Below are positions 29,599 through 41,934 of a DNA stretch of 64,000 nt, piece after piece. A program made the translations under genes and the position numbers. The number at the start of each line of letters is the position of its first letter. Position 1 is the stretch's first letter. A model generated the notes under the pieces. That model had not been told where the DNA came from. It was given only the letters and a program-made list of their open reading frames with translations, and did no database searches. The stretch spans positions 585,372 to 649,371 of the forward strand of contig MEHQ01003238.1 of the NCBI GenBank assembly GCA_008828725.1, in the 5' to 3' direction. Source of the stretch: Saccharina japonica (taxonomy: Eukaryota; Sar; Phaeophyceae; Laminariales; Laminariaceae).

Positions 29599-29680
29599 TA
29601 CTATGCCCCCCCCGTAATAGTAGAAAAACACTGCTTATTTATTTCGTCGTGTGTCTTCCGTGTGTCCGTCCTCCGCGTGT

Positions 29681-29730
<50 letters not shown>

Positions 29731-30402
29731 CGTGTGCGTCGCGTGTACTCTGCGTTTGTCCCATCCCGTGCAGGGTTCCTGGGCAGCACGGGAATGTCAC
29801 TGGCTCCGCCATAGAGACCTCGTTAACCGTAAGCAAGACCAGGGTTTCTTTGTTGTTGGGGGGGGGGGGGGGGGGGGGGGGGGGGCGTGGACTTCTTCTG
29901 GTCTGCTGCCAACCTTTTTTGCCCTGTCTGGGGGGGAGAAGAGAGACCCAGAGCCGGGTCGGATCGTACATGTTTTTTTTTAATTAGTTATTTTTCGACG
30001 AAGGAACAAAAAAAGGGGGGGTGGGACGTGCGCAGGGGCGGGGGGGGGGGGGGCGGAGGGGGGGCGGGGGGGGGGGGGGGGGGGGGTGGAGGAGGGGGAG
30101 CTTCGCTTTTTTTTCTGTTCACATCGCGGACTTTCTGTTCACAAAGCAGACTTTGCTGTTCACAAAGCAGACTTTTCTGTTCATAAAGCAGACTAAAAAA
30201 GCAGGCAAGAGGCTATCCTCCTCCTATATCTGTATCGCCCACCGCCGGTTCCTTGGTCTATTTTACGCATCGGCTGTGTCCCGGTTTATATGGCCCTTGA
30301 CGGTTTTGCACACGGATAGGATGGCGTTGGCGTGAATAACACGAACACGCCTCCTTAGCTTTTTACTAAGAACTAAATATATACGGGATACGGGGAGAGA
30401 AA

Positions 30403-30433
<31 letters not shown>

Positions 30434-30530
30434 GGGGCAATGGGGAGGCAAGCCCTTGCCTTCTGCAAGGTTAGCAAACTCCTACCATTTTTTGTTCATT
30501 TTTTTGTTTTTGATTTTTTTCTTCCATTTG

Positions 30531-30561
<31 letters not shown>

Positions 30562-31324
30562 TTTTTTGTTGTAGAATTTTCCAAATCGTTTTTGCGTTGT
30601 TTGTTATTTGCTGTGCATATTTTTTTTATGCCCCTCCGCCTCCCCCCCCTCCGCCCCCCCCCCCTCCTATTATTGATGTAGACACTAAACCTGTCTTCTG
30701 CTATTATTCGAAAGCGTGAAATGCTGTTACACATGATGGAATTTTTTTAGGGTCGCCTTGTTTATTTGGCTTGGTGTTCTTGTCCCGCTACAGCGCGAGC
30801 TAGCGCAGCTATAACCCACCGATTATACCCCACCGGTTACATAAAAACAACAACCGGTTATTATAGTGGTCTTGATATCACCCATCGTCACCGTATCGTA
30901 AATAGTTAATACCTGCAGCGGCTGCTGCTTGGCGGTGAGGATTTGCCTTTTTTCTGTTTTTTGGTTTGTTAGTTTGTTCGTTTGTTTGTTTGTTTGTTTG
31001 TCTGTTGTGTGTATTTTTTTTTGTTTCGTATTTGATGGGATATTATATCTGGTACCACCTTGTCCGGAAAAGCAAGGCTCGTTTGGGTATTCAGAGTAAT
31101 AACCGAACGGCCTTAAATTGCCGGACAGAGCATAAGTTGCGGTTGTTCTGCCTTTTCGTTGTGGGCTGTTTCGGGCGTACGGGCGCGAAAGCGAAGCAGA
31201 GTCTCAACGGAGGGGCTTGCTTAGGGCGTAAGTAAGTAAGGGCGTAAGAACGAGCCCATGCACTTGGGAGTACCTCTTGATATCGGCTACTACAGCTGTA
31301 GGATATTTTCTGCCTTGTGGCTAT

Positions 31325-31660
31325 CGTAGGGTCAGTAGGTCTACTGCTCTGGTAGGGTCAGTAGGTCTACTGCTGTGGTAGGTCAGTAGGTCTATCTTAT
31401 CACCGTGGACTTTGTACCGGCCCTGCCGGATCGCCTACTACTTTCCACGAGTAGGTATTTTATCACTGTGGTCGGCAAATGCAGTAGGTCTACTGCTGTG
31501 TGGTAGGTAAATAGATATACTGCTGTAGTTAGCCAGCAGGTCTACTGTTATAAATCAGTAGTTCTACTGCTGTAAGTAGGCCTTTCAGTAGTACTCTGTG
31601 TGGTAGTTCAGCAGGTATATACTGCTGTGGTAGGCCAGTAGGTCTACCACTGGTACGTCA
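31325..31660 (+). repeat. GTAGGTCTACTGCTGTG minisatellite (copy 2 of block)
   Basis: Imperfect units of about 24-33 bp built on the palindromic AGTAGGTCTACT, as at 22375-22700. Confidence 0.78.
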
Positions 31661-31976
31661 ATCATTGTCGTGCCGGGTACGAGGAGAGAAAAGGATTTCA
31701 TGCCCGCAGTTTTCCGATTGGTCAATTTTTCTCAGGTTAGTAAGTACGTCTACACCAGGCAGGGGTTTCTCTCTTCGTGCACGGAAAAATGGTTGCCGAT
31801 TACGTTCCACCGTTTCTCCTGCAACCACATTTTTTCGGGGAGAAAACATACTTGAATTTAGAGTGGGGTCAGTTTTGCAGTACTACTCACTTGCGCTTGA
31901 AGTCGAACATGCCTCCCTACACGATAATAGCTGCAGCCGGCCAATCTCACAATCAAGCAAATCGCCCACCAGTTAA

Positions 31977-32055
31977 CCCCTTAAGAAATGGTCCCACGAA
32001 TTTGGGGACAAATACTTGGAATTAGTGTGGGACATTTTTTTCAGTTCTGAATTGG
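31977..32055 (+). mobile_element. Family C MITE
   Basis: It starts CCCCTTAAGAAATGGTCCCA after TTAA at 31973-31976 and ends TTCAGTTCTGAATTGG before TTAG. Confidence 0.75.
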
Positions 32056-34069
32056 TTAGTAAGTCAATCCGTGTCGTGGACCGATCACTAACTAGACTAG
32101 AGCAGCAACCCGTTTTGTTTCATCGTTATAATAGTGGGGTGCGCGCGGATGGACGGGCGTCAGCGGGAAACAGTGTTGCGTATCGCATCGATCGAAATGT
32201 CGATCGTATCGGAAGCAAACGTAGATATATCGAAATACCGAGCTTTCGGTATTGTATCGAGCGCGTTTTGGCCTCCGGCCCCCGGCGTCCGCGTAGTTTT
32301 TTACGCTGATAGCAACTTCAGTAATTGTCCGTCTGGTGGTATCGGTTGGACACTGCCGGTTGCCCGGTAAGTGCCTAAATAATCGCATGGGACGGATGGG
32401 ATTCACCATATTGGTAGTATTGTGTGGAGTAGTGCCGGTTGCCGCTACAGTGCCGGTAGTGTTGGCTGGCGCGTACCGGCACTGTACAGGGACCGCTACT
32501 ACTGTATATCGAAGCCATATCGATTCGATTTTGCGTTGGTCGATATCGTATCGGAAGTCGATTTTCGTCGAATCTCAAACAATCATTCTTTGATAGTGGG
32601 GAAACAGCGACGGCGATACCGCCTGATATTTGGTGAGGAGTTAAGAGATTGGTCTCAGTTCTGCTATGTCGTGTATCACGCAAGACAGCACACTCAGTGG
32701 GCGAAGGCTGCTGTTGTGTGTTTCTTGCTTATGCTGTTGTGCGAGTCTTACCTCGCTGCAAATTGACATAGCTTAAGGCAGTTTATGTCCAGTTTTTGTT
32801 TTTTAGTCATGAGCCGTTTTTTACAGAAAACACGGGCGGTTTGCCAGAAGAACGCTATATACCGGGGACGATTTTCCGAGGCTATTTTCTACAAAAAAAA
32901 AGGTGGGAGGGGGGCAAACAGAACGAAAATGATCAACACGGTCCGTTTGCCAGAAAACGGTATACCGAGACGATTTTCTGAAGAAAAAAAAACGTGGGAG
33001 GGAGGGGGCAAACAGAACGAAACTGATGGCTTTGGAAAGATGTCGCCCGAGTTTTTTTTTTTTTTTTTTCCCCCGTAGATGCGTTGCTTGGCTTTTGCAC
33101 TCTGTCCGTTGTCGAGAACTTCACCGGGGGGGGGGGGGTGTCATCTTATCACCCGTGTGATGATAAGGCTCGTTCCAAGCTTGATCCTTTTAGTACTGCA
33201 CTGCCGTGCAGAAACCTAAATCTTGGTCTAATTCCACGTGTTTTTTTTCCCACGACGGGAGAGCAGCCCGACTTTAAGGTCTAGAGATACCTAACCTATG
33301 TGGTAAAGGGGTTAAGAGGGGGGAGGGGCAACGCAAGGAATGCGACATGATGTACATCACACATCCAACAGATCACGATCTAGATAATCTAGATCCTAAC
33401 CGGCCGTTATGAGTTAGTTGTTGTGCAGGATCTGAAAATCTAGATCATCTAGATCATATCCGGCCGTTGCAGGATCTGTATGCGCGCGTACCTGGCAATA
33501 CAGATCCAGCTCAGGAAACTGTGATAAGATCATGCAGATCGTACGGCTCCCAACCGGCAGCTTTGAGCTAGATCGCGCAGATCAATAACTAATTCATCTA
33601 TCTGCCCTCAAGGATCTAGATCATGCACTGGGGATCGGTGATGTGGCCGTTGTTGGTGTGCATTTTTTTAGGGGGGGGTGTTTAATGCTGCTGTGTGATT
33701 CGCCGCGTCGCTTCTGATTCTTAAGGGGGAGGGTGACACGTCGGTCGTTGGTTTTTAGCTTAAAATGGTGGTGGTAGTGGTGGTGGTGGTGGTTGTGGTG
33801 TTGGTGACGCGAGCAGCGTAGAGAAAAGGAAGAGAACGGGGAGGGGAGGGGAGGGAAGGGATGGGGAAAAAGTTGCGCGTGATTTTTGTTTTTTCGATTT
33901 GTTGGGTCCAAATCTCTTTTGAACGGAAATATTTCATTTTTGTCGGAAAAAAAAGTACCGGTACCCGGCACATTTGAACAGGTGAACGGAACTATTTTAT
34001 TGGTCGACAAAAAATATCGGTACATACCGCTATCTTTGAACGGAAATATTGCATTTTGGTCGAAAGAAC

Positions 34070-35230
34070 GTTCTGGTGGTAGGTATGGTATGGTATGGTA
34101 TGTGGCGGTATGGCGGTGAGAGTGGGGGTCGGTGGGTTTCCAGCATTTTTTTGTGGCGTTATACGCGACGTTTTTTTATTGGTTTAAAAAATCGGGAGCA
34201 TAGTAGACATACACTACTGCAGTACAGAACCATATTAAAAGTAAAAAACAGGAAATCCGGTCCAGGCTGAATTTCTTATTCTTTATAATTGCGTGCGTTC
34301 TACGCTATAGCTTTCAGTGTAATGCTTCAGTGTAGCGACTCCCGAGTTTCTTATTTTCCTGTAAATCTTTCAGTCTGGATTTTTGTTAGCGTTTTATCAG
34401 TAGGCGTTTCTGTCCTTTCACTGTGTTGTCCAAACTGTTGGACGCGGTGGTACTCTTACCTATATCCCTGTTGGTGTCCCCATTTTTTTTTTTTTTCCAA
34501 ATCACCCCTTTTGTTTTGTCCGAATTTGTTTTTTCGATAACCATGTTGTTTTGTCCGCCGATTTTGTTTTTTTCGATCGGAGGCTCCTCTAGCTTGAATG
34601 AGCGTGATTTGTCTTGTCTCTCCCGGTATATATAGTATATGCCGCGTTGTGTCAGCCATGAGACAAAACAAACGTCGTGCTTTTTTCTTATTTAGAGCTT
34701 CTCGCAGCGTTGGAGGGTGCGGACTGGTCGGGATGCATCACTATCGACCGTCGGGTGCAGTCGAGTCGAATCGATCCGCTTTTTTGTATCTGTCTCGCTA
34801 AGTGGTGTCCTCAGCGCTGCCTGCTATTATACCATCGTCCAAGCGGTTTTTATTCGAAATCGGTCCGTTTTTTTCCTCGCTTCTTTTCCGCGCTCATCTG
34901 GTGGGGTGGGGTTGGGTCGAGTCGAGTCGGATCGAATCGAGTATATACGTAGAGCCATTTTTTTCTCGCTTGTAATCTCCGTGCTACTCCGGTTTTAGGT
35001 TGGTTGGGAAAGGGAGAGAGAATGGTTGATGCTCGGCTTGAATTGATTGGTCGGATCATCTGCCGTCGCATCGATCCGTGTTTTCTCGATTTCCTGTCCG
35101 TGCTTCGGGTTGAACTTTTATGAGAAAAAAAACGATTGGTCGGTATCTAGAGCATGGGTGGATGGACTGACTGATCGGATCATCAGCCCCCGAGTCGAGC
35201 CGAGCCGAGCCGGGTCTCTCTCTCTCTCTT
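34070..35230. other. Partial family H and T-rich sequence; no gene seen
   Basis: 34213-34375 is a degenerate family H (GTACAGAACC, ACAGGAAATCCGGTCCAGGC, CCTGTAAATCTTTCAGTCTG). 34730-35220 has repeated TCGAGTCGAATCGATC and GAGCCGAGCCGAGC motifs. Confidence 0.45.
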
Positions 35231-36410
35231 TTTTCTTGGCTATGTTACTCTGGAATGGAGGTTGATAGTTGATGTGGTGTTGGCTGCTTGCTGTTGGTTT
35301 GTGTATGGCACCAATCAGTCGTGATGGAAGATTGATGCTTGATTTGATTGATGAGGTCGACTGCTTTGATGACATCACAGTCATTCAGTCATGGATGGAT
35401 GGATGGATGGATGGGTCGAGATTGCTTTATGGGTGACGGTGTTGGCCAGCTGTGGCGACATGCAGACGGGGATGGAGATTGATTGATGGTAGATTTATAG
35501 CTGTCGACTGCCTGTGTGTGGTGGCGTTAGTCAACCTGTCGTGATTGGATGGAGATTGACCTATGCTTGTTGAGGTCGACTGCTGCGTGGTGACCATCAG
35601 CTAAGTCGTGGGCGGAGGAGGTTGATGGTTAATGTTGTCGACTTCGCGTGGTGGCGTAAGCGAATCGTGGATGGATGGAGACTGATTGATGATTGATGTG
35701 GTACATAGACTGCTGCTGTTCCACCAATCGGCCATTGGATTGATGGTAAAATTGATGGTAGATGGTGCTGTCGATTGCTTGCTTGCTGTGGTGTCATCAG
35801 CCGGTTATATGGGATGGATGGATGGAGATTGTGTGATGGGGGAGATGAGGTTGATTTTGATTCGCTGTGTGGTGACACCAGCCAAGTCATCATGGACCGA
35901 TTGATGATTTGTTTTGAGGTCGACTGCTGCTGTGGTTGCATCAATCCGCCATGGAAGGATGGACATTGGTGGTAGCTGATTGTTATGCTGTCGACTGCTG
36001 TGCTGTATGTGGTTGGTGACATCAGCCGGTCATGGATGGATGGATGGATGGATTTGATTGGTGGTTGATCGATGAGGTGGACTGCCATTATGGTGATATC
36101 AGCTTATGTGATGGGTGGAGGTTGGTGGTTGGTCGGGCCCGACTGCTGTAGCATCAATCGGCCATGAATGGAGATTGATGATTGACGCGCTCTGTGTGGT
36201 AACATGAGTCAGGCGTGGATGCATGGAGATGATGAGTGATTTGAGTATGTTGACTGCTGTGACAGCAGTCCGTCATGGTTGGATGGAGAGTGATGGTTGA
36301 TGATGTTGGCTGCTGTGGTGGCATCAGCCAGTGATGGATGCATGGGTGGAGATTGATCGATGGGTGATGGTGTCGACTGCTGCTGTGGTAACACCAGCCA
36401 GTCATGGGAA
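35230..36410 (+). repeat. Degenerate ~65-bp satellite-like array
   Basis: About sixteen imperfect units contain GTCGACTGCTGCTGTGGTGA, CATCAGCCAGTCATGGATGG and GAGATTGATTGATG. GTCGACTGC-type anchors recur at roughly 60-90 bp spacing. Long frames on the - strand are by-products. Confidence 0.8.
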
Positions 36411-36774
36411 GTAGGCTCTTTATAGTAGTAGACAAACGGGAACCGAAAGCAACAGAGAGGTAAATGTACTTGTAGATATACATACCTGGTATTTACATAG
36501 CAGGCGGGTGAGATGTCGCCCTTTTTTAAAGTAGTCGTAGTATATAAAGCTGTTTTTTTAATGACCTGCGTACGTATATACGTATAGTGGAATTAAATGT
36601 AGTCTTCTCTTCTTTTTTTTTTGCACGGACTGTAGCACCACGCACGCACGCACGCACGCACGGCGCATAGATTTGTTCGTATGGGTACACGGTTAATTTA
36701 GGCTCTCCTCGTCGTGCAGAATACATTTTTATTCTGCGCGCAATATATACACAGATAATCAATCATCAGTCACA

Positions 36775-37044
36775 ATGGGCAAACAATCAATTTCATTTTT
36801 TCGAGAGGTACTTTGGGGAGGTCTACGTATTAACGACGTGCCCGGCCGGGTCTTCCTGGGCTCGGTCTATTTTGTTTCCTATTGCACGTTATTGTTGCGG
36901 GCTAGGGTGCGCTTCCTGGTGGGATCGAGGTACGGGCGTAGACCCAACCCAACTGACGATCACAGCATCGGTCACACGAAGCAACCTGAGCTGCTGAGGG
37001 AGGGGATGCACCCGAGCGTGGTCTCCGACATGCGCCCAGCATGA
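36775..37044 (+). CDS. Hypothetical 89-residue ORF (weak)
   Basis: An ATG in a favourable context (TCACAATGGG) opens a frame reading MGKQSISFFREVLWGGLRIN then DVPGRVFLGSVYFVSYCTLL and ends at TGA. One hydrophobic stretch (VFLGSVYFVSYCTLL) could be a membrane segment. There is no family resemblance, no neighbouring exon and no conservation evidence. It may be chance or a first exon. Confidence 0.22.
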   Translation: MGKQSISFFREVLWGGLRINDVPGRVFLGSVYFVSYCTLLLRARVRFLVGSRYGRRPNPTDDHSIGHTKQPELLREGMHPSVVSDMRPA

Positions 37045-37389
37045 CACGAGTCGTACAATTGCGCACTCCCGTTATCACTCAAACGTGCCTTGTATTCTGC
37101 CAGCCAGCCTCTTTTTGTCTGGTGATTAATCCTTCCGCGCTGACCGGGTGGAACTTTTTTTGTTCAGAGAGTCAAAAGGAGATAAAAACAGGCACGTACG
37201 GACAAGTGGTTCCACGCCAGAAAACGGTGGTCGGGGCGAGTGATTTTAAATTGGGATAGCATGCCGCCGTCTAAACGGTTGATAAGGCCACACCTGCTGG
37301 GACAGTTTTGGTCGGTAAGGTTAGGCCCCCAAAAGGGCTAATAGGTTAAGAGCCCCGCCAATCAGAGAACGTTGGGCCCATCAGTACCC

Positions 37390-39900
37390 CCCTCATCTAC
37401 CGTAGCCTTCCCTGCCGCCCTTGCTGCCTCGACAGCCCTTACTACACTCCTTGCTGCCTGTTCCACCCTTGCCGCCGAATGGAGCCCTGTCGCATCTACC
37501 TCCCGGTGTGTACCTCTGCCGCCTATGCCGTTTTTGCTGCCTTTTTCTTTTTTGCCTGGGCTGAATTTGCCGCCTTGCTGTCGTCTCGACCGCCGTTGCC
37601 TGCCTTCGCAGCCTCTACAACCTCTGCCGTCCTTGCCGTCTGTGCCGCCTCTGCTACCCGTGCCACCCTTGCCACCGTTACCGACTCTGCCGCATTCGCC
37701 TTCCTTGCCGCCTGTGGTCCCGCCTGCGTACCATTGTCGCTATCGCCGGGTCTGCCGCATCTACGCCCCTTCCCGTCTCTGCCGTCTTTGCCGGTTTTGT
37801 GGCTTTGACCGCCTTTGCTGTCCTTGCCACCTCTGTCCCCTAAAACCGTCTCTGCTGCTTGTGCTGCCGCCCTTGCCGCAGTCACTGGCTCCGCAGCATG
37901 TATCTACCGATTCCTTGGTTGACTTTGTCGCCTTTGATGGTTTTGTCGGCCTTACTGCCTCTGCCGCCCTTCAGTGTCTCCCTTTCTTTGAGCCTGTGTC
38001 GCCCTTGCTTTTTTTTCGCGGCCTTGACTGCGGGGTTTTTCCTTTCCATCTCTGTCGCCTCTACCGCCTCTGCTGCCTGTCTGTGCTGCCACCCTTGCCG
38101 CCGTCACCGGCTCCGCAATATCTGCCTCCCTTGGCTGCCCTGGATGCATTTGATGCATTGGCTGCCTTGGCTGCCTTGGCCGCCTTTGATTACTTTGCTG
38201 CCCGTACTTCCTCTGCTTCCTTTGATGGCCGTCCTTGTCGCTCGTGTCGCCCTTGCCTCCTCTTCTGCAGCATCTGCCACCCTTGCCGCCTGTGCTCCCC
38301 CTGCCGCCGTCAACGGGTCTGGCGTCTCTATCTCCAGCATCGACTCTGCCGACTCTGCGGCCTTTGTCGGCTGTGATTATGCTGCTGCCCCTACTGCCTC
38401 TATCGCCGTCGATTGCCTCCCTTGCCGCCTGTGCCGCCGGTGCCGCCTGTACTACCCTTGTTGATTTTGTGGCCTTGACTCCCTTCGCTTTCCCTGCCAC
38501 CCCTGTCGCATTTACAGCCTCTGCTGCTTGTGCTTCCACGCCAGCTGGCTCTAACGCATCTACCTCCCGTGCCGCCTCTGCTGGCACTGTCTCCTTTTGT
38601 CGGTTTTGGTACATGTTCTGCCCTCGCCATTGCCTACCTTGCCACCTGTGCTGCCCTTGGTGTTTTTGTGGCCTTGACTGCCTATTTATGCCGTCCTTGC
38701 CACCTATGTCGCCTCTACCACGTCTGTTGCGTGTGCTGACACCCCTGCCGCCTCCCTTGCAAACTCAACCGCCTCTACTGTCCGTGTCGCCTTTTGTCGC
38801 CTTTACTGCCTTTACTGCCCTCACTGGCTCTGACGCCATGGCCTACCTGGCCGCGCCTGTGACACCCTTGCCCTTTTTGCGGTTTTGACTGCCTGTGCTG
38901 TCGTGGCCACTTTCGTCTCATTGACCGCCTCTGCTGCTTGTGCTGTCACACTTGCCGCTGTCACCTGCTCGGCCGCTTCTACCTCGCTTGCCGCCTCTGC
39001 CGCCTCTACCGTCCTTGCCGCCTTTTTGTCACCTTTGGTTATTTTTTCTGCGTTTACTGCCTCTGGCGGCATTGCCGCCGGTGTCACCGTTATTGCTTTT
39101 GCGGCGTTTATCACATTTTCCTTCGTTGCCACTTTTTTCTCCTCTGTCGGTTCTGCTGCCTGTGCTGCCACCCCTGCGAAGACTATTAACTAATCGTCCG
39201 GTAACACCTTGGATCAATGTACGGGCGTAGAACCCCTAACCCTAACCCCAAACCCGACCACACTATTAGTGACCTGTAAAATTCCCAGAAATATCCTGCC
39301 GGACGAAATGCTAATACTACAGACCCCTGCCGCCGTCAACGGCTCTGTCGAATCTACTCCCCGTGCCGCCTCTGTCGCCTCTACGGTCCTTCCCGCCTTC
39401 TGTCGCCTTCGATGCCTCTATTGCCCTGACTGCCTCTGGCGCCATTTTTTTACCTTTCCGCCTGTTGTTGCTCTTGTTATCACATCAACTCATCGCGAAA
39501 AAGATGGCCCGTGGCCACTGGACAGGCTCCAAAACAAACCCGGTTGTGGAAGAACACCTCACGGAAAAAAAAGGCACACACAAAATACAAAGTACGACGC
39601 AGTACGATACATCGCATCGGTACATCGTAACTGAATGTGGCACATCGTACGCCTCAACCACAAGATAACGTGAAATCAATCCAGTGCGTCTCGCCCTTGC
39701 TGCTTTTGCGACCTCGACCTCGTGTGTGTGCTGTTGTTGCCACCCCTATATCGCCTCTACCGCCTCTGCTGCCTGAGCTGCCACGCCACCGGCTCTGCCG
39801 CATTCGCCCCCCCCGTGCCGCCTCTGCGCCGCCTTTGTCGCCTGTGTCGCTTGTTGTGCCTTTTTGTTTCCCTTGCTCTTGCTTCTTCTCTCGCCATGAT
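37390..39900 (+). repeat. Pyrimidine-rich GCCGCCTCTGCC-type array with higher-order units
   Basis: Degenerate 9-12-bp units (CTGCCGCCTCTACCG, CCTTGCCGCC) form larger modules in which TGTGCTGCCACCCCTGCCGC and CGTCAACGGCTCTG recur several times (about 38090, 38300, 38540, 38940, 39325, 39720). The + strand is C/T-rich throughout. Several overlapping frames are open on both strands, as expected from a period divisible by three. On + they encode Ala/Ser/Cys-rich peptides and on - Glu/Ala/Lys- or Gly/Lys-rich ones. A decayed repetitive protein gene cannot be excluded. Confidence 0.7.
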
Positions 39901-40119
39901 ATAGACAATACTACTGCAACAGTAGCTTCAGTTTTCGACCTTCTTCGTCTCCAGGTGGTGGCGGTAGCCCAGTATTTATGCAATACACTTATGATACCTG
40001 GTGCGTATCGTTACTATTAATCTGAGGTTCTTGCGCAACGTAACTATGGGTTAATCATCTACCAGGTATACCTGGTCTGTATCTCGACTTACTTCTGCGT
40101 ACGCTACTATATCGTGTCC

Positions 40120-40235
40120 TTTGAAGGTGAAAACTACAGTAATTGATGTCTTGAATTAGTGTGAATTAATTCATCAAATAAATGGCGTTGTATCGTAGGA
40201 TTTGGTGAATGCGCTAAACGGGGGCCGGGTATCGC
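40120..40235 (+). repeat. Family Q repeat, forward copy
   Basis: AATTGATGTCTTGAATTAGTG, AATGGCGTTGTATCGTAGGA and AACGGGGGCCGGGTAT recur in reverse complement at 43520-43625, so the two face each other about 3.3 kb apart. Confidence 0.75.
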
Positions 40236-40519
40236 AGCATTACAACTTGTCTCCGCAGGGGAATTATTGTATGTATACCAGATATGCATGTAGTTCCGCA
40301 TGACGGCATGTGCCGGGGATGGCAATCGATGGTCCCCGATGATCTTTTACGGAGGCGTATATTAATATTAACCCTAACCAAATATGGTGTGCAAACATAA
40401 GGGGGTACATGGCCTTTGGGTCTAGCGTGGGTTATGGTTACTAATTCCTGTACCCCCGTACGAGAAAAATGGTGGCCAAAGGCGGCGAAACAGGAAGAGG
40501 ATACGACGATTAGCAAAGC

Positions 40520-40830
40520 TAAAGCTTGTAATATATGCAAACAACGTAATGAGCGCCCAAATGTTGGAGGTGTCTCTATTAGGAGTTGGAACGGTGCTCC
40601 GTCTCCAAGTCCACCTCACCGGCGGTTCTTGGCAGGATGCAGCTCACCCTCCATGCGACTCGCCCAATACCTCACGTCGCTTCGCACTTGGTGCAAGCAC
40701 TGCCTGCCTGGTCGGTGAAAACCCAACGTGCTCCGTTCCGGCATTGTAGGGATGCGAGGGTGCGAGGGTCTATGGTCATACGACTACGGCCGTGCACGAC
40801 ATGAGTACCCCTCCCCCATCCCCTACCGTG
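40520..40830 (+). repeat. Family D repeat plus fragment shared with the large block
   Basis: 40540-40600 is the reverse complement of 26755-26825 (AACACTTGGGCGCTCATTAC). 40620-40830 is family D (CATGCGACTCGCCCAATACC, GGTCGGTGAAAACCCAACG). Confidence 0.7.
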
Positions 40831-41136
40831 ATAGCGGCAAACTTCGTAACTACTACGGTCGATGTCGCGAGTTTGAGCCCCCCCGACGAGCGTTTTTTTC
40901 TGGAGCAAAAATCGAAGAGCGGGTAGCGCCTATTATATCGTGTGTATGGTGAACAATGCGACGCGAGTCTACGGGGGAAGAAGATGCTGAACACTCCTCG
41001 GAAAACAAATGAACGCAAGCGGATGCGGCTTAGCACTTAATAATAGAACGTGAAGAGTGCTTATTGGGAAGAAGGAGGGAGCAAGGACAACAAATGGAGT
41101 ATTGTGGATAAATCTGGACGGGAAGTAGACATAGAA

Positions 41137-41270
41137 GTATGTTAGGCTTTGCGCATAGGTTTCCTTGGTTCCCGTGGTTTTCTGCTTTCTTTCGGGAATG
41201 TTATGAGTTATCAATGTTGAAGCTCATGCTGCACATTGTCGGATGGCAAATATAATAATAATAATAATGA
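41137..41270 (+). repeat. Family L repeat
   Basis: TTTGCGCATAGGTTTCCTTG, TTTCGGGAATGTTATGAGT and GCTGCACATTGTCGGATGGC are shared with 60650-60790. Confidence 0.75.
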
Positions 41271-41660
41271 ACGCAAGGGGAGAGCGTGGGCGGGAGGAGG
41301 ACTGAGGAATGCCTCATATGCGACGCCGGATGTGAGTTGCGACAGGAAAGGGGTTAGATAAAGTAGTGAGAAGAGATACTAGACGACGGCAAGGTAGATA
41401 AACAACCCTGCGGTACAGATGCGCTTCCTCCGGCTGTGGCCAGGATAGCAACATGCCGACGCGAGTGTAACCACCGAAGGAAAACATAAAAAAAGGGAAA
41501 ACAGCACTACACCTGGTTCGTTTTTTCGCTATATTTTTGTTACTAGTAACTTACTACTCTGGCCGATAATATTATACCCGTTTGGGCTATAATGCGAGCG
41601 TCGATCAGGGCTTATATTTCCATCCAGCGTGGTAAGCAGACAACGCTACGACCCGAGAAA
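41270..41660. other. No gene or named repeat seen
   Basis: Between the family L copy and the family A element I see no splice-bounded coding block, RNA gene or match to another part of the window. Confidence 0.35.
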
Positions 41661-41662
41661 TC

Positions 41663-41931
41663 GACGTATGCTACGGTAGAGGTGCACACCATGTTTTTTA
41701 TGAGGGTGGTCACTTGATTATAGTATAAGACCTCTATACCTGCAGTAGCCTGCACACTGATTTTGGGTGGGAAATAAAAGTGATACCCGATGAACAGTAG
41801 TTCCATGCCCCGACCATACTATGAACAATATTACAATACAAAGAAAGTCCGACGATTTTTGGGTTAAGGAGCCCGACCAATCAGAAAAAACATTTCAGCC
41901 GAAAAAGGCTACCTCTATCGCAGCACGCGTC
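41663..41931 (+). mobile_element. Family A MITE with AATC target duplication
   Basis: It starts GACGTATGCTACGGTAGAGG and ends CTCTATCGCAGCACGCGTC, 269 bp. It is flanked by AATC at 41659-41662 and AATC at 41932-41935. The interior contains TCCGACGATTTTTGGGTTAA, the site targeted by family C in other copies and here empty. Confidence 0.85.
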
Positions 41932-41934
41932 AAT

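Larger units (their letters stand above)
26708..34069 (+). repeat. Large duplicated block, copy 2 (cleaner)
   Basis: This 7.36-kb block is colinear with 17536-25221. It holds family B (27085-27222, 32345-32500), family C (27943-28028, 28650-28738, 28820-28914, 31973-32059), family G (28258-28577, 33358-33640), family A (28578-29034), family E (29210-29460, reverse), family P (29511-29598), G homopolymers (29859-29885, 30061-30086) and (GA)n or (CT)n runs. No transposase or polymerase frame is visible. Confidence 0.85.

Noticed and set aside
37372-38376. 334-codon open frame on +
   Set aside because: It lies in a degenerate repeat whose unit length is divisible by three, with several other long frames on both strands. 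No splice sites or balanced composition support it.
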